Shown here: one piece after another, positions 52,079 to 62,066 of the stretch
Layout of the letters: the number at the start of each line of letters is the position of its first letter
How positions within the stretch are numbered: the stretch's first letter is position 1
From: Endoryza foliicola
GTDB lineage: Bacteria > Bacteroidota > Bacteroidia > Chitinophagales > Chitinophagaceae
Reading direction: 5' to 3'
Length of the DNA stretch: 64,000 bases
NCBI GenBank assembly: GCA_965226965.1
Contig: OZ245715.1
Coordinates: 372,001-436,000, forward strand
Position numbers and translations under genes: made by a program
Notes under the pieces: model-generated
Databases searched by the model: none
The model's input: the letters and a program-made list of their open reading frames with translations, nothing else
What the model was told of the DNA's origin: nothing

Positions 52079-53689
52079 TTACTTCCCCACCAAAATCAAC
52101 ACCTTCTGATACTTGGTCAAAGCCGGACTGCCATTGTCTTTCACTTCTAATACCAATTCTAAAATCTCTCCTTCTTTAGCTGTAGCAGGTACAGTTACTT
52201 TAATTGATAAAGAGTTAGGATCACTGATGCTTAATTGTGTTTGATTGGTAAACGCTCTCAACTGCCACCATTTAAATGAAACCTTGTCATTATCAGGGTC
52301 AGTGATTGTTGCTTTAATTTTCCAACTGGTTCCGGGCTTCATCACCACTTTGTATAATTTATCAAGCTTGATAATTGGATGATGATTTGCCTTCTTAAAA
52401 TCATCGCTTACCGACCAACGCATGCGTGCCGCAAAATCATTTTGCGCAGCGGGAAAAAAATTGGGATAGGGAATTCCCTCACTTGCCTTCTTCGCCCTTT
52501 CCGCAGCACTGCTCGCTGTAATCAGCATTCCCGAGTTGGCTGCCAAAGTAGCACTGTCGGGCAATTGCATGAAGTTTGGATTTGATTCAGACGCTGTTAA
52601 CTGACGACCTCCCCATCCTCCATTGCCCCCTCTCCAATAGGCCAGCAATCCGTTATCAAGCAAGTTCATAAAAGTAAACGTATCCCCCTCTCCTAGCCAA
52701 GAGCCTTTTTCTTGAACCGGCAACCAAACGATGTATCCCATGGCCCTGAGTTCCTCATTCGTTTTGTCAGGAATACCAAAATAATCAAATACATCACCCT
52801 TTACCATCTGCTTTCCATCGCCCCAAACTCTGTACAATGAACCAAAGGGTCCTTTAGAAGAAACGTTTTCCTTCATCCAAGAGGTGGTAAGAAAATAAGC
52901 ATTCTCTTCAGTTGCACTCAACTGTGCCCCATATGCGAAATTTGCTGCATTCTTGAATTCTCTGTATTCTACATCCGGCCAATTCGGTTTAATGTATTTC
53001 TCATAGGTTCCGTCTTGATCGCCCGATGGCAATATCACTAACTTTTTACTAACCTTCTTACGAATAGCATCCCAACCGGCCTTAGCCTTAAACTCGTCTT
53101 CAATCGATTTTAATGCGCGTGCAATGGTACTTTGCCCACCCCAAGCGGTTACGTATAGTGGTGAAGCATTGTTGTCTAATAACAAGCTCTTGATCCAATT
53201 AGACCCTTCACTGTCTTTAGAGATATCGCCATCAAATTCAATATTACCCCATTTGATAACCGACTTCAGATACGATGGTTTTGGGTAATTGGAATGATGT
53301 TTTATTAAATTCGGGTAAACCTTCTCGTAGGTCTCTACTGCATCGTGAATGAACCGTTCTTTGGGGTCCCAGCGATAACGCTCACAGGGGCAAATTTTCA
53401 AACCAAATCTGGTATACTCTCTTCCTTCTACATACCATTTGGTTCCTTTACCGTCGCCTGTCCAATGAAAACCACTGCTGGCATAGATCAATCCTTCTAC
53501 TTTTACATCTGTGCTGTACAGCAAGAAGCGAATGAGAGAATTGGCGTCATCCAGCTCCGGATCGGCTGTAATCACTACTCTTGGCAAGAGATTATTTTGG
53601 GCAACTTGTGCTTTTACGACTGCGGTGAAGAAATACATTAGTGAAAAGAAGAGCAAGAATTTGCCGATAAGCAAGAATTGCTTTTTCAT
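52079..53689 (-). CDS. DUF1593 (Sde182-type) nucleoside-hydrolase-like secreted protein
   Basis: A 536-residue exported protein. From ATG 53689 the signal peptide is MKKQFLLIGKFLLFFSLMYFFTAVVKAQ. The N-terminal DUF1593 domain (about 38-330) starts PRVVITADPELDDANSLIRFLL, an Asp-rich loop like that of nucleoside hydrolases, and contains LPSGDQDGTYEKYIK. The C-terminal part (about 435-536) is a beta-sandwich (PGTSWKIKATITDPDNDKVSFKWW, GEILELVLEVKDNG). Family members are found with polysaccharide degradation; the natural substrate is not settled. Confidence 0.85.
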   Translation of the reverse strand: MKKQFLLIGKFLLFFSLMYFFTAVVKAQVAQNNLLPRVVITADPELDDANSLIRFLLYSTDVKVEGLIYASSGFHWTGDGKGTKWYVEGREYTRFGLKICPCERYRWDPKERFIHDAVETYEKVYPNLIKHHSNYPKPSYLKSVIKWGNIEFDGDISKDSEGSNWIKSLLLDNNASPLYVTAWGGQSTIARALKSIEDEFKAKAGWDAIRKKVSKKLVILPSGDQDGTYEKYIKPNWPDVEYREFKNAANFAYGAQLSATEENAYFLTTSWMKENVSSKGPFGSLYRVWGDGKQMVKGDVFDYFGIPDKTNEELRAMGYIVWLPVQEKGSWLGEGDTFTFMNLLDNGLLAYWRGGNGGWGGRQLTASESNPNFMQLPDSATLAANSGMLITASSAAERAKKASEGIPYPNFFPAAQNDFAARMRWSVSDDFKKANHHPIIKLDKLYKVVMKPGTSWKIKATITDPDNDKVSFKWWQLRAFTNQTQLSISDPNSLSIKVTVPATAKEGEILELVLEVKDNGSPALTKYQKVLILVGK

Positions 53690-53739
53690 ATGCAAGAAAA
53701 TTGATTGAATAAGTACCTAAATGTAAGCAATAAGTGAGA

Positions 53740-56700
53740 TCATCGAATCAACACAACGGTACCTTTTTGTTGCTTGGCGGGTTGGCCCTCAAATTGGTAG
53801 TTCACTACCCATACGTAGCCTCCGATGGACTGATCTTGACGATTGAGCTTACCATCCCAACCTTGATTGATCTCAGTAGATCGAAATACAATGGTACCCC
53901 ATCGATTGTAGATCAAAAACTCGTATTTAACAATCTTTCCATACACGGTAGGTTTGATAAGATCGTTTTTCCCATCTCTATTTGGAGTGAAAGCCGATGG
54001 AACGAATATTCCTACCAAGCAATCGGTCTTCACCGTTACAGCTATTGAGTCAGTTCCAATACAGCCGTATTGATCGCTCACTTTCAACCAATAATTGCCG
54101 GTTTTATTGATGAGCAAGGAAGAACTGTTGGTTCCATCGTTCCACAAATAAGTACTGAATGGAGAAGTTGGCTTTATAGTAAGTTTTTCATACACACAAA
54201 TAGCAGTATCAGCCGGAAGAAAAGCAGCTGGATTGGTTTGGATAAAATTGATACGCGTAGTATCCGTTCCCTTGCAGCCATTGTTGTCAGTTACTTGAAC
54301 CGCATAAACTCCCAATCCATTGATCGCAATTGTTTGTGAATTCGCTCCGGTATTCCATACATAAGATTGGTATCCGGCACCTGCATCCAATGTTCGTGTA
54401 GTGGCTTCGCAGAGAATGGAATTTTTGTCCAAAACCGGTTTTGGCAGTGCGAAAACATTGGTTACTTGTAGCGTATCGTAAGACTTACATCCAAAATTAT
54501 TCGTCACCATTACTGAATAAGAACCTAGCGACTTTACGATTAAAGAAGCAGCAGCGCTTCCGTTGTTCCATAGATAAGTGTTGAATCCACCGCCGGGAGT
54601 AATAAGAGCGCTATCGCCCGAACAGAAGCTTTTGTCGGGGCCAAGATTAATTGGAGTCGATTGATTTACTTTTATTCGAACTGTATCGTAAGCAAAACAG
54701 CCCGGCGTTTTTTCTGCGATTGCTGTATAAACAGTATCAACCAATGGATTCACCACAACCTTTTGAGAACTTGTAGCGTCGATTCTATACGAAGGACTCC
54801 AAGAATAATTTAAAAACCCGGATGTAGCATTTAATTCAACGGTATCGCTGGCGCAAATAACCCGATCGGGGCCGATAGAAAAAGGAATGGGTGGTGCATC
54901 CGATACAGTAATGGTATCTCGAAATTCATTGTCACAAGAGTCTTTAACCATCAACCAATATTGTCCGGGTTGATTGATCGTGATTACTGAATCTATTGCT
55001 CCATTACTCCATAAATAAGAGGAATACCGAAATCCGGCTCTCAATTTCATGGTATTCCCTTTACACAAAACAGTGTCCGTTCCGATGTTCAGTGGCGGTG
55101 TTTTTGAATCAGCAATGATCACTATTGAGTCTTCCAACGGAGAACAAGCCAGCACTGTACTTGCATAAATAACATGGCGCCCCATTGAAGTAAATCTAAC
55201 CCTAATCAAAGAATCAGACTGACTCACCACCTGAATGTTTGGAGAGTTTTTCCAAAGAATGGCTTGTCCGCATCCTTTGTTTTTATGCGTTCTATACGTG
55301 TAGGTTACATTCAAATTACATATGGATCTTTGCCCTGTGAGCTTCAGGAAACTACAAGAGTCAATAAAACTTGGACAAGTAAACCTCATCGTTGGGTTGT
55401 AGTTTGCAAAAGGAGTTTGTGGTGCTTCTGCAACAGAGTTTCCGGCTTGATCGGTAGTCCATTGCAATGCGGTACTTGTTGTAGTAGTAGCAATCAACTG
55501 TGCGTCCTTTTCATACAAACCACAAGAATAGATAGAGCTGTTGCCTAAAGTGTCTACCGGGTAAACGGAAAACCCCGTACTAAAATAATTGGACAGTAAT
55601 GCCGCCGATAGTTCTCTACCACCGATGAATACGCCATCTTTAACCGTTGGTGCATTGAAATAATAACGTGGTTGGCCAACACCTCCCGTTGCTCTTCCCC
55701 AAACCAGATCAAGATTGTTATTAAGACGAACCAAAATAGATCTAGTACCATCGCCTTGAAGATTCAATGCATTCGCCCCGAACGTTGAGAGATAAAAACT
55801 ATTGCCGGATTTCGCAATGCGAATGGTTCCTGCTTGATATGGCCCAAATTGAGGATCAGGAGTGTAGTTTTCAGCAATGAGAGCAGACTTTACAGGATTG
55901 CCATCAAAGTCAATTTTTAAGTAGCCGGCGATAGTTGCCAACAGAGGATTACCGGTGGGCGAAACGCAAGCCAACACTAATCCATCTGTTGTAGGCACCA
56001 TATCTTGCAAACTTGGGATCTTTCCATCCATTAAGTATTGCTTGTGCCAAACAGAAGCACCATCGTTCAAATTCAATTTAAATACCGACGCAGTAGAATT
56101 TAATAAGTTATTGTAACCAACAGTACCTGTTACATATACGAATCCATCTTTGATCACCATGGTTTTAAGCCAATTTGACCACACTTGATTATAGTCTAGC
56201 GAGCGTTGCCATAAAATTTGACCTGTTGCAGAAAAGCGCGTAACGCTGAAGCCAATTACATTATTAGGTGTTGACAACACAACGGCCCCATCGTCGGGTG
56301 TTGTTTGCAAAGCAAAAAAACGATCATATTGACCGGTTGAGTTGCGTAAAGCTCTCGTCCAAAGCAGGTTTCCTGAAGCATCAAGTTTAGAGAAAAATTG
56401 AGGAAATGAACTTTCGCCGTGAAATAGGAATATTGAACCTGCAGAAGATTCTTTCACGTTTGTAATATCACTGAGGTCATTGGCGCTCAATTCTAACTTC
56501 CTGCTCCATTTAATGCAGCCATCAGCTTTTGCACGAATCAAAATACCCATTTGAGCCTCTTGATACGAGTACACACCGGTTCTGTTTCCATAGATAAATA
56601 AATCGCCATTAGCAGCAGCAGTTAATCCTCTCATGTCGTATTCTCTTCCGTCTTGTGCATAATAGCGTTTTGCAAAATCTACATCAGCAGGAAAACTTCC

Positions 56701-57021
56701 GGAATAGAAATAGTGAACCGTTGTGGTATCAGTGCAATTGCCATTATAGGCAACCAGTTGAACAATGGTTAAACCCGTATTTACCGAAACCCCGGCCGGA
56801 CTATTTAGTACAAAAGGAAAACCATTCACTATAAATTTAAAATCGGTAGCATTGATACTCGCATTGTCAAGCGTAATATAAGCAGGAGCAGAAAAAACGG
56901 AATCGCCTTCAATACTCATTTTTGCAACAACACCGCAAGGGTTTGTTTGCTGAGCGAACAAATTAAAAGGCATCAGCCCTATAGCCATGAATAGCAATAA
57001 AAAGAGAATTTTGAATCTCAT
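53740..57021 (-). CDS. large T9SS type B cargo protein with tandem Ig-like repeats
   Basis: A protein of about 1093 residues. From ATG 57021 it has a signal peptide (MRFKILFLLLFMAIGLMPFNLFAQ). An N-terminal beta-propeller-like region (about 110-530) has repeated W/G-rich blades such as GDLFIYGNRTG and GFVYVTGTVGYN. Five tandem Ig-like repeats of about 80 residues (about 640-1015) each carry a Cys near the start and a YLWNNG/YVWNTG core. The C-terminal domain (about 1020-1093) is the gliding-motility/T9SS type B sorting domain (FVPSAFTPNRDGKNDLIKP, FLIYNRWGTIVFRS, GGYVWVVNY). It is exported by T9SS and probably cell-surface attached or secreted; its binding partner is unknown. Confidence 0.9.
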   Translation of the reverse strand: MRFKILFLLLFMAIGLMPFNLFAQQTNPCGVVAKMSIEGDSVFSAPAYITLDNASINATDFKFIVNGFPFVLNSPAGVSVNTGLTIVQLVAYNGNCTDTTTVHYFYSGSFPADVDFAKRYYAQDGREYDMRGLTAAANGDLFIYGNRTGVYSYQEAQMGILIRAKADGCIKWSRKLELSANDLSDITNVKESSAGSIFLFHGESSFPQFFSKLDASGNLLWTRALRNSTGQYDRFFALQTTPDDGAVVLSTPNNVIGFSVTRFSATGQILWQRSLDYNQVWSNWLKTMVIKDGFVYVTGTVGYNNLLNSTASVFKLNLNDGASVWHKQYLMDGKIPSLQDMVPTTDGLVLACVSPTGNPLLATIAGYLKIDFDGNPVKSALIAENYTPDPQFGPYQAGTIRIAKSGNSFYLSTFGANALNLQGDGTRSILVRLNNNLDLVWGRATGGVGQPRYYFNAPTVKDGVFIGGRELSAALLSNYFSTGFSVYPVDTLGNSSIYSCGLYEKDAQLIATTTTSTALQWTTDQAGNSVAEAPQTPFANYNPTMRFTCPSFIDSCSFLKLTGQRSICNLNVTYTYRTHKNKGCGQAILWKNSPNIQVVSQSDSLIRVRFTSMGRHVIYASTVLACSPLEDSIVIIADSKTPPLNIGTDTVLCKGNTMKLRAGFRYSSYLWSNGAIDSVITINQPGQYWLMVKDSCDNEFRDTITVSDAPPIPFSIGPDRVICASDTVELNATSGFLNYSWSPSYRIDATSSQKVVVNPLVDTVYTAIAEKTPGCFAYDTVRIKVNQSTPINLGPDKSFCSGDSALITPGGGFNTYLWNNGSAAASLIVKSLGSYSVMVTNNFGCKSYDTLQVTNVFALPKPVLDKNSILCEATTRTLDAGAGYQSYVWNTGANSQTIAINGLGVYAVQVTDNNGCKGTDTTRINFIQTNPAAFLPADTAICVYEKLTIKPTSPFSTYLWNDGTNSSSLLINKTGNYWLKVSDQYGCIGTDSIAVTVKTDCLVGIFVPSAFTPNRDGKNDLIKPTVYGKIVKYEFLIYNRWGTIVFRSTEINQGWDGKLNRQDQSIGGYVWVVNYQFEGQPAKQQKGTVVLIR

Positions 57022-57189
57022 GGAAAATGCGAGCAATTTTTGTATCAATAGGTGCGCTTCAAGATACCATCAAAAAACGGATTTGGTTGAAAATGCCCAA
57101 GTTTCAAACACATTAAAATTAATAGACAATTAAAAACTGAAATAAGTTGCTGGGATTTTAACTAAATTGAAGAAAACAACCTGATTTAC

Positions 57190-58710
57190 ATGAGAATCGC
57201 ACTGCTCTTAGTTTTGGGCTTTCCACTTTTCCTGAACGCTCAAACCCCCAAAGACCATCATGCCGGCTCATTTGCCGACAGCAATCGTCTAAAAAAGATC
57301 GAAAAAACATTCCCGATTATTGAAAAACTCTATAAAGACTTTGCAGAGAAAAATCATTACCCGGGCTATGCTTTTGGAATTGTAGTAGATGGTAAGTTGG
57401 TATTTAAAGGAGCAGGCGGCTATGCTAACTTAGAAGAAAAAATTCCAGCCACAACAAAATCATTGTTTCGTATTGCATCGATGTCGAAGAGTTTTACGGC
57501 ACTCGCCATTTTGCATCTACGCGATCAAGGGAAGTTGCGACTTGATGATCCGGTTGAAAAATACATACCGGCTATGAAAGGTCAAGGGCTTACAAAAGAC
57601 GCACCATTGATCACCATTCGCCATTTGATGAGTCATAGCGCAGGATTTCCGGAGGACAATCCTTGGGGCGACCGTCAATTGCAAGACACAGAGAAAGAAC
57701 TGTTGGACCTTATTGCGAAAGGACTGAGCTTTTCAAATACTCCTGGCGTTGCTTACGAGTACAGCAACCTCGGATTTGCGATGTTGGGCTATATTATTCA
57801 TAAAGCTTCGGGTATGTATTACAGTGACTATGTAAAAAAATACTTGCTCGCGCCATTGAATATGAAGCAAACAACTTACGAGTACAGCGAAGTTCCGAAA
57901 GAAGTGTTTGCTGTAGGCTATCGTTATATTTATGAGAAATGGAGAAAAGAAGTGCCACTTCACGATGGCATTTATGGATCAATGGGCGGTATGATCACTT
58001 CAGTGGAAGAATTTGCCAACTATGTGGCCATGCATGAAGCCGCTTGGCCCGAGCGAAACGATGCCGAAACCTTTCCGGTGAAAAGAAGTACAATTCGAGA
58101 AATGCACGATCCTTCACGTTTCATTGGTTTAAATACTGCAAGCCGCCTTCCTAATGGAAAAACGCTGATAGCCACTACCAGCTACACGTATGGATTGAAC
58201 TGGCTTCGTGACGCAAGAGGGATGGTGGTAATTGGCCACAGTGGCGGATTGCCGGGATACGGTAGTAATTGGCGCTTTCTTCCTGAATATGGCATTGGCG
58301 TAATATTCTTTGGAAACATTACCTATGCCCCTTGCTCTGCAATGAATCTGCAAATTGTTGATACATTGATAACGATGGCCGAATTGAAACCAAGATTGGT
58401 TGGTGTGTCTCCTATTCTTGCAAAAAGACAAAAAGAGTTGATCGCTGTTATTCCAACTTGGAATTCAAAGCCTCCTATTTTTGCTGAGAACTTTTTCGAC
58501 GACTATCCTATCGACATCTTAAAAGATCAATCGAAAAAAGTATTTGATGAAATTGGAAGTATTGTGAGCGTAGGAGAAATGGTTGCTGAAAATCAACTGC
58601 GAGGCTATTGCATTATTCACGGTTCGAAAAAAAATGCGAGAATGTATTTCACATTGTCGCCGGAGAACCCGGCATTAGTGCAGGAGTATCATTTGGATGT
58701 AATTGACTAA
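57190..58710 (+). CDS. secreted serine hydrolase (class C beta-lactamase fold)
   Basis: A 506-residue exported protein. The signal peptide is MRIALLLVLGFPLFLNAQ. The beta-lactamase/penicillin-binding fold (about 40-400) has the catalytic SxxK in ASMSKSFTALAIL (Ser97, Lys100), YSN in YEYSNLGFAMLGYII and HSGG in VIGHSGGLPGYGSNW. The C-terminal 100 residues form an extra small domain. Many relatives are esterases or D-aminopeptidases rather than true beta-lactamases. It is divergent from the T9SS protein gene. Confidence 0.88.
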   Translation: MRIALLLVLGFPLFLNAQTPKDHHAGSFADSNRLKKIEKTFPIIEKLYKDFAEKNHYPGYAFGIVVDGKLVFKGAGGYANLEEKIPATTKSLFRIASMSKSFTALAILHLRDQGKLRLDDPVEKYIPAMKGQGLTKDAPLITIRHLMSHSAGFPEDNPWGDRQLQDTEKELLDLIAKGLSFSNTPGVAYEYSNLGFAMLGYIIHKASGMYYSDYVKKYLLAPLNMKQTTYEYSEVPKEVFAVGYRYIYEKWRKEVPLHDGIYGSMGGMITSVEEFANYVAMHEAAWPERNDAETFPVKRSTIREMHDPSRFIGLNTASRLPNGKTLIATTSYTYGLNWLRDARGMVVIGHSGGLPGYGSNWRFLPEYGIGVIFFGNITYAPCSAMNLQIVDTLITMAELKPRLVGVSPILAKRQKELIAVIPTWNSKPPIFAENFFDDYPIDILKDQSKKVFDEIGSIVSVGEMVAENQLRGYCIIHGSKKNARMYFTLSPENPALVQEYHLDVID

Positions 58711-58741
58711 TTAGTAGATGGGTTAATTAGAAAATTAGTTT

Positions 58742-58770
58742 AAAAGGGGTGCCTCGGCACCCCTTTTTAC
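58742..58770. terminator. bidirectional terminator
   Basis: AAAAGGGGTGCC/GGCACCCCTTTT: 12-bp perfect stem with a 2-nt loop on paper and T-runs on both strands. It serves the serine hydrolase gene (plus) and the convergent Gfo/Idh/MocA gene (minus). Confidence 0.9.
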
Positions 58771-58797
58771 GAATTCACAAATTTTCAAATAAACTAA

Positions 58798-60198
58798 TTA
58801 TCTCAGTTTCATCGCCAGCGGATCCCACTTAATGATCTTCTTGTTGAAATAGCTTTCATTACAAGCCAATGCAGGCGCAGCGGCACGGAAACCAAAAGTC
58901 GCATCTTCTACCACGGGCTTGCCGGTTCTAATAGCATCGAAGAAATTGGTAAAATGATCCAAATGATCACTATAGCCTGCCGGTGCTTTGAAAATCACAT
59001 CCTCTTTTACTTTCTTCTTGCGTTGATCGGTCGTCCATTTTTCATTGTATTCTTTCTGCATGTCGGCTTGCATCGCTTTTGAAAACGTAAACAAAGAATC
59101 GTAGCCGCCAAAACCGGGGGCTTCGGGCATAATGCTGTGTTTTACGGTAATATCGTTACCACGAACATCCATGGTTCCCTCAGAACCAATCAAGCGAATG
59201 ATTTCTTGTCCTCCGGTTCCACTGATAAAGTTTACTTGTAATGTTAATTGAAACGCAGGATGATCATCGTTTGCGCCGTATTGCATAACGCCGGACATTA
59301 CATCGGGCATGTTCCTTCCATCGAGCCAATGACTGAATTGTCCGGTACTGTAAATGGTTTCAGGGCCTTTTGAATTGGTGATTAAATGGGTGCCGCTTAA
59401 GAGGTGAATGAACAAATCGCCGGCCACACCAGTACCCACTTCTTTGAAAGCACGCCACCAGAAGAACTTCTTAGAATCGTACTCCATTTTTTGAGTGATC
59501 TCAATGAAGCGCTCCCAATCGGTTGTTTCTGCACTGGCATCTTTGGGAATGGTGTACTCCCAAGCGCCTATTGAACTTTGACGATCGTAAACAGCATTTA
59601 CCATGTTAAGCTTTCCAATTTCACCTGCTGCCAATAGTTCTTTTGCTTTTGCCAATCCAATGCTACTCACCCGTTGGCTTCCTACTTGCAATACTTTGCC
59701 GTACTTCTTTTGTGCTGCAATTACATCGTAGCCTTCTTTGATCTTATAGATCATGGGTTTCTCCAGATACACATGTTTTCCTTTTGCCATGGCATCGATA
59801 GCCATTTTGGCGTGCCATACATCGTGCGTGGCTATGAGAACCGCATCGATATCGGGTCTATCGAGTAAATCTTTGTAATTTCTAGTAGTGTACAAATCGG
59901 CCCCATAGGTTTCTTTGGCGTTTTCAATTCTTCCTGTATAGAGATCGCAAATACCTGCCAATTCTACGCCCGGAACTTTTAAAGCTGTTCCCAAATCAAA
60001 ATGTCCTTGCACACCGTAGCCAATTACACCCAATCGAATTTTATCACCGGTTGAAATTTTCTTTTCGTATCGAATCATTCTCTCTTCTGCCTTTTCTTTT
60101 GCGGCAAAAGAGGCCAAAGGAGATGCGGCAGAGGCAATACTCGCTGCACCAATTTTTTGAAGAAACCTTCTTCTCGAAGATGCATTGTCATTTTTCAT
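58798..60198 (-). CDS. Gfo/Idh/MocA-family oxidoreductase with TAT signal
   Basis: A 466-residue exported dehydrogenase-like protein. TAT signal SSRRRFLQKIGAASIASAASPLASFA. The Rossmann domain (about 55-175) has IRLGVIGYGVQGHFDLG, GICDLYTGR and KHVYLEKPMIYK (catalytic-loop Lys). The C-terminal domain (about 180-460) includes TDWERFIEI, WWRAFKEVGTGVAGDLFIHLL and FFDAIRTGKPVVEDATFGF. ATG 60198 is two codons inside a longer TTG start. It is probably cotranscribed with the TolB-like gene (23-bp gap). Periplasmic members of this group may oxidise the 3-OH of glycosides; that is inference. Confidence 0.88.
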   Translation of the reverse strand: MKNDNASSRRRFLQKIGAASIASAASPLASFAAKEKAEERMIRYEKKISTGDKIRLGVIGYGVQGHFDLGTALKVPGVELAGICDLYTGRIENAKETYGADLYTTRNYKDLLDRPDIDAVLIATHDVWHAKMAIDAMAKGKHVYLEKPMIYKIKEGYDVIAAQKKYGKVLQVGSQRVSSIGLAKAKELLAAGEIGKLNMVNAVYDRQSSIGAWEYTIPKDASAETTDWERFIEITQKMEYDSKKFFWWRAFKEVGTGVAGDLFIHLLSGTHLITNSKGPETIYSTGQFSHWLDGRNMPDVMSGVMQYGANDDHPAFQLTLQVNFISGTGGQEIIRLIGSEGTMDVRGNDITVKHSIMPEAPGFGGYDSLFTFSKAMQADMQKEYNEKWTTDQRKKKVKEDVIFKAPAGYSDHLDHFTNFFDAIRTGKPVVEDATFGFRAAAPALACNESYFNKKIIKWDPLAMKLR

Positions 60199-60221
60199 AT
60201 GCAAGTGGTTGTGTTGTGTTT

Positions 60222-61178
60222 TTATTTTACGATATAGCTAACAAAGGCTATTTTATTACTATCGGGGCTCCAGGAAGGAACATTGATGGTGCCTTGTCCA
60301 CCAAAGAAAACAGGTGTCAAATCTTTTACTTTTTTCGTGTTCACGTCCATCAACCTGAGCTTCACATTCTTACCAAATAGATGCTGTTGTTTTTCATCAG
60401 AAGTATATGCGATGTAAACGATCCATTTATTATCGGGAGAAGGATGAGCAAACCAGTTGGAGTTTTCATCGAAGGTCATTTGTTCCGGGTTAGAGCCATC
60501 TGTATTCATTCTCCAAATTTGCATATGGTTAGTTCTATACGAATTAAAATAAATGTATTTACCGTCGTAAGAATAATCGGGACCGTCGTCTAATCCTGTT
60601 TCAGTTGTAAGCCTGTGCTCCTGACCTCCATTTATATCAATTGAATAGATATCATAATTGTTATTACGTTCAGCACAATAGGCTAGTGTTTTGCCGTCGC
60701 GACTCCAGCCGTGCCAATACGATGGTGTTAATGAAGTGATTGGCTTGGGTGTACCACCTTGCACCGGAAGAATGTAGATGGCAGACTTATAGGGTTTTTT
60801 AGCCGTATCGGCTTTGTTGTTGTGACTAATAGCCAACCATTGATGGTCGGGCGAAAGGCCGTGATCATTGTTGCATTCCGTGGCGAAACCGGTTGGAAGT
60901 TCTTTCATAAGTCTAGTGTTCAAATCAATGGTGTAAAGCTTGCCGTAAGAATTCACAATCAAGTATCCGTCCTTATGCCAATTAGGAGCTTCAATGTGCT
61001 TATTGATGGAGTAAATAGTATCTATTTTCAAAGACACTATATCAATCATTTGCACGACGCTAATGGTGTCTGTCTTTTGTTTTTGAGCGTTGGCTTTGAT
61101 AGTTAGAATAAGGAAGAGGAGCATAATGCATGCACAAAAATAGGATGCACTGAAACTATCTTTAAGAAGCTTTTTCAT
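60222..61178 (-). CDS. TolB-like WD40/PD40 beta-propeller protein
   Basis: A 318-residue exported protein. From ATG 61178 the N-terminus contains a signal segment (SASYFCACIMLLFLILTIKANAQ). PD40 repeats are HGLSPDHQWLAISHN, YWHGWSRDGKTLAYCAER, DGPDYSYDGKYIYFNS, FAHPSPDNKWIVYIAY and VPSWSPDSNKIAFVS, giving a six-bladed propeller. The frame stays open 633 bp further upstream, but that part is antisense to the DUF1080 gene and is not coding. It probably binds a polysaccharide or protein partner; role unproven. Confidence 0.87.
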   Translation of the reverse strand: MKKLLKDSFSASYFCACIMLLFLILTIKANAQKQKTDTISVVQMIDIVSLKIDTIYSINKHIEAPNWHKDGYLIVNSYGKLYTIDLNTRLMKELPTGFATECNNDHGLSPDHQWLAISHNNKADTAKKPYKSAIYILPVQGGTPKPITSLTPSYWHGWSRDGKTLAYCAERNNNYDIYSIDINGGQEHRLTTETGLDDGPDYSYDGKYIYFNSYRTNHMQIWRMNTDGSNPEQMTFDENSNWFAHPSPDNKWIVYIAYTSDEKQQHLFGKNVKLRLMDVNTKKVKDLTPVFFGGQGTINVPSWSPDSNKIAFVSYIVK

Positions 61179-61290
61179 ATAAGCAGGCAATTTGGTTATG
61201 GAATATACTGACTTTTTTCGAACCACGGGTTCCGAATTACATGAACGAAATGCTACATTATTACTTAGCTTTAAAGCACAAAATATAACG

Positions 61291-62001
61291 ATGCAAAAAA
61301 TTTTCTCTCTAATTGCAGTCCTTAGCCTAGTCTGTTCATGCAATTCAAGTGGTCCAAACATTCTAACAGCCGAAGAACAAAAAGACGGCTGGGAGCTACT
61401 ATTCGATGGAAAAACTACCAATGGATGGCATTTGTACAATATGGGAAATGCTCCGTCTGTTTGGGAAGTTAAGAATGGTACACTCGTATGCAATCCGAAT
61501 GGACATAAGCTGGAGGAGCACGGTGATCTTGTGTCTGATAAAGAATTTGAAAACTTTGATCTAAAGTTTGAATGGCAAATTACAGAAGGCGGCAACAGTG
61601 GTGTGTTTATCAATGTGCTTGAAAGGCCCGATATCATGAAGGCTTGGGGATCGGGACCGGAATACCAATTGCTCGACAATGCCCATCCCGATTTTCCGAA
61701 TCCTGCAAAAAGAAGTGGCTGTTTGTTTGGTTTTGGACCGCAGAAAAATCCGGCTGCCAACAAGCCCAAAGGCGAATGGAATGAGAGTGAGATTAAGCAA
61801 CAAAATGGCAAAGTAGAATTCTATTTGAATGGAGTGCTCACAGTAGAAAAAGATTTTAAATCATCGGCCTGGCTTGATAGTTTAGCTACCAGTAATTTCA
61901 AAACAATGCCTGAATACGGCAAACACACGAAGGGTCGCATCGCTTTGCAAGAATGGAAAGGTGGGGCTTCTTTTAGAAATGTGAAGATTAGGAAATTGTA
62001 A
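61291..62001 (+). CDS. DUF1080 lipoprotein, likely 3-keto-disaccharide hydrolase family
   Basis: A 236-residue lipoprotein. The signal MQKIFSLIAVLSLVCSC selects ATG 61291, with the acylated Cys at position 17. The DUF1080 jelly-roll domain (about 30-234) has DGWELLFDGKTTNGWH, WEVKNGTLVCNP, FENFDLKFEWQITEGGNSGVFINV, GPEYQLLDN and GRIALQEWKGGASFRNVKIRKL. The family contains 3-keto-disaccharide hydrolases and often sits with Gfo/Idh/MocA oxidoreductases, as here, divergent from the TolB-like and oxidoreductase genes. Enzymatic activity of this member is inference. Confidence 0.9.
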   Translation: MQKIFSLIAVLSLVCSCNSSGPNILTAEEQKDGWELLFDGKTTNGWHLYNMGNAPSVWEVKNGTLVCNPNGHKLEEHGDLVSDKEFENFDLKFEWQITEGGNSGVFINVLERPDIMKAWGSGPEYQLLDNAHPDFPNPAKRSGCLFGFGPQKNPAANKPKGEWNESEIKQQNGKVEFYLNGVLTVEKDFKSSAWLDSLATSNFKTMPEYGKHTKGRIALQEWKGGASFRNVKIRKL

Positions 62002-62066
62002 GTGGGTGTGATGTGTTGGGGAGTAGGCCTTAGGCTTTAGGCATTTGCTGTTACTTTTTTTTGGAG

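Noticed and set aside
57190..58710. Antibiotic-resistance beta-lactamase
   Set aside because: SxxK, YSN and HSGG are shared by many esterases and peptidases of this fold; the extra C-terminal domain and lack of a resistance context do not support a resistance gene.
61179..61811. 211-codon N-terminal extension of the TolB-like gene
   Set aside because: Entirely antisense to the DUF1080 lipoprotein gene; a proper signal peptide starts at 61178.
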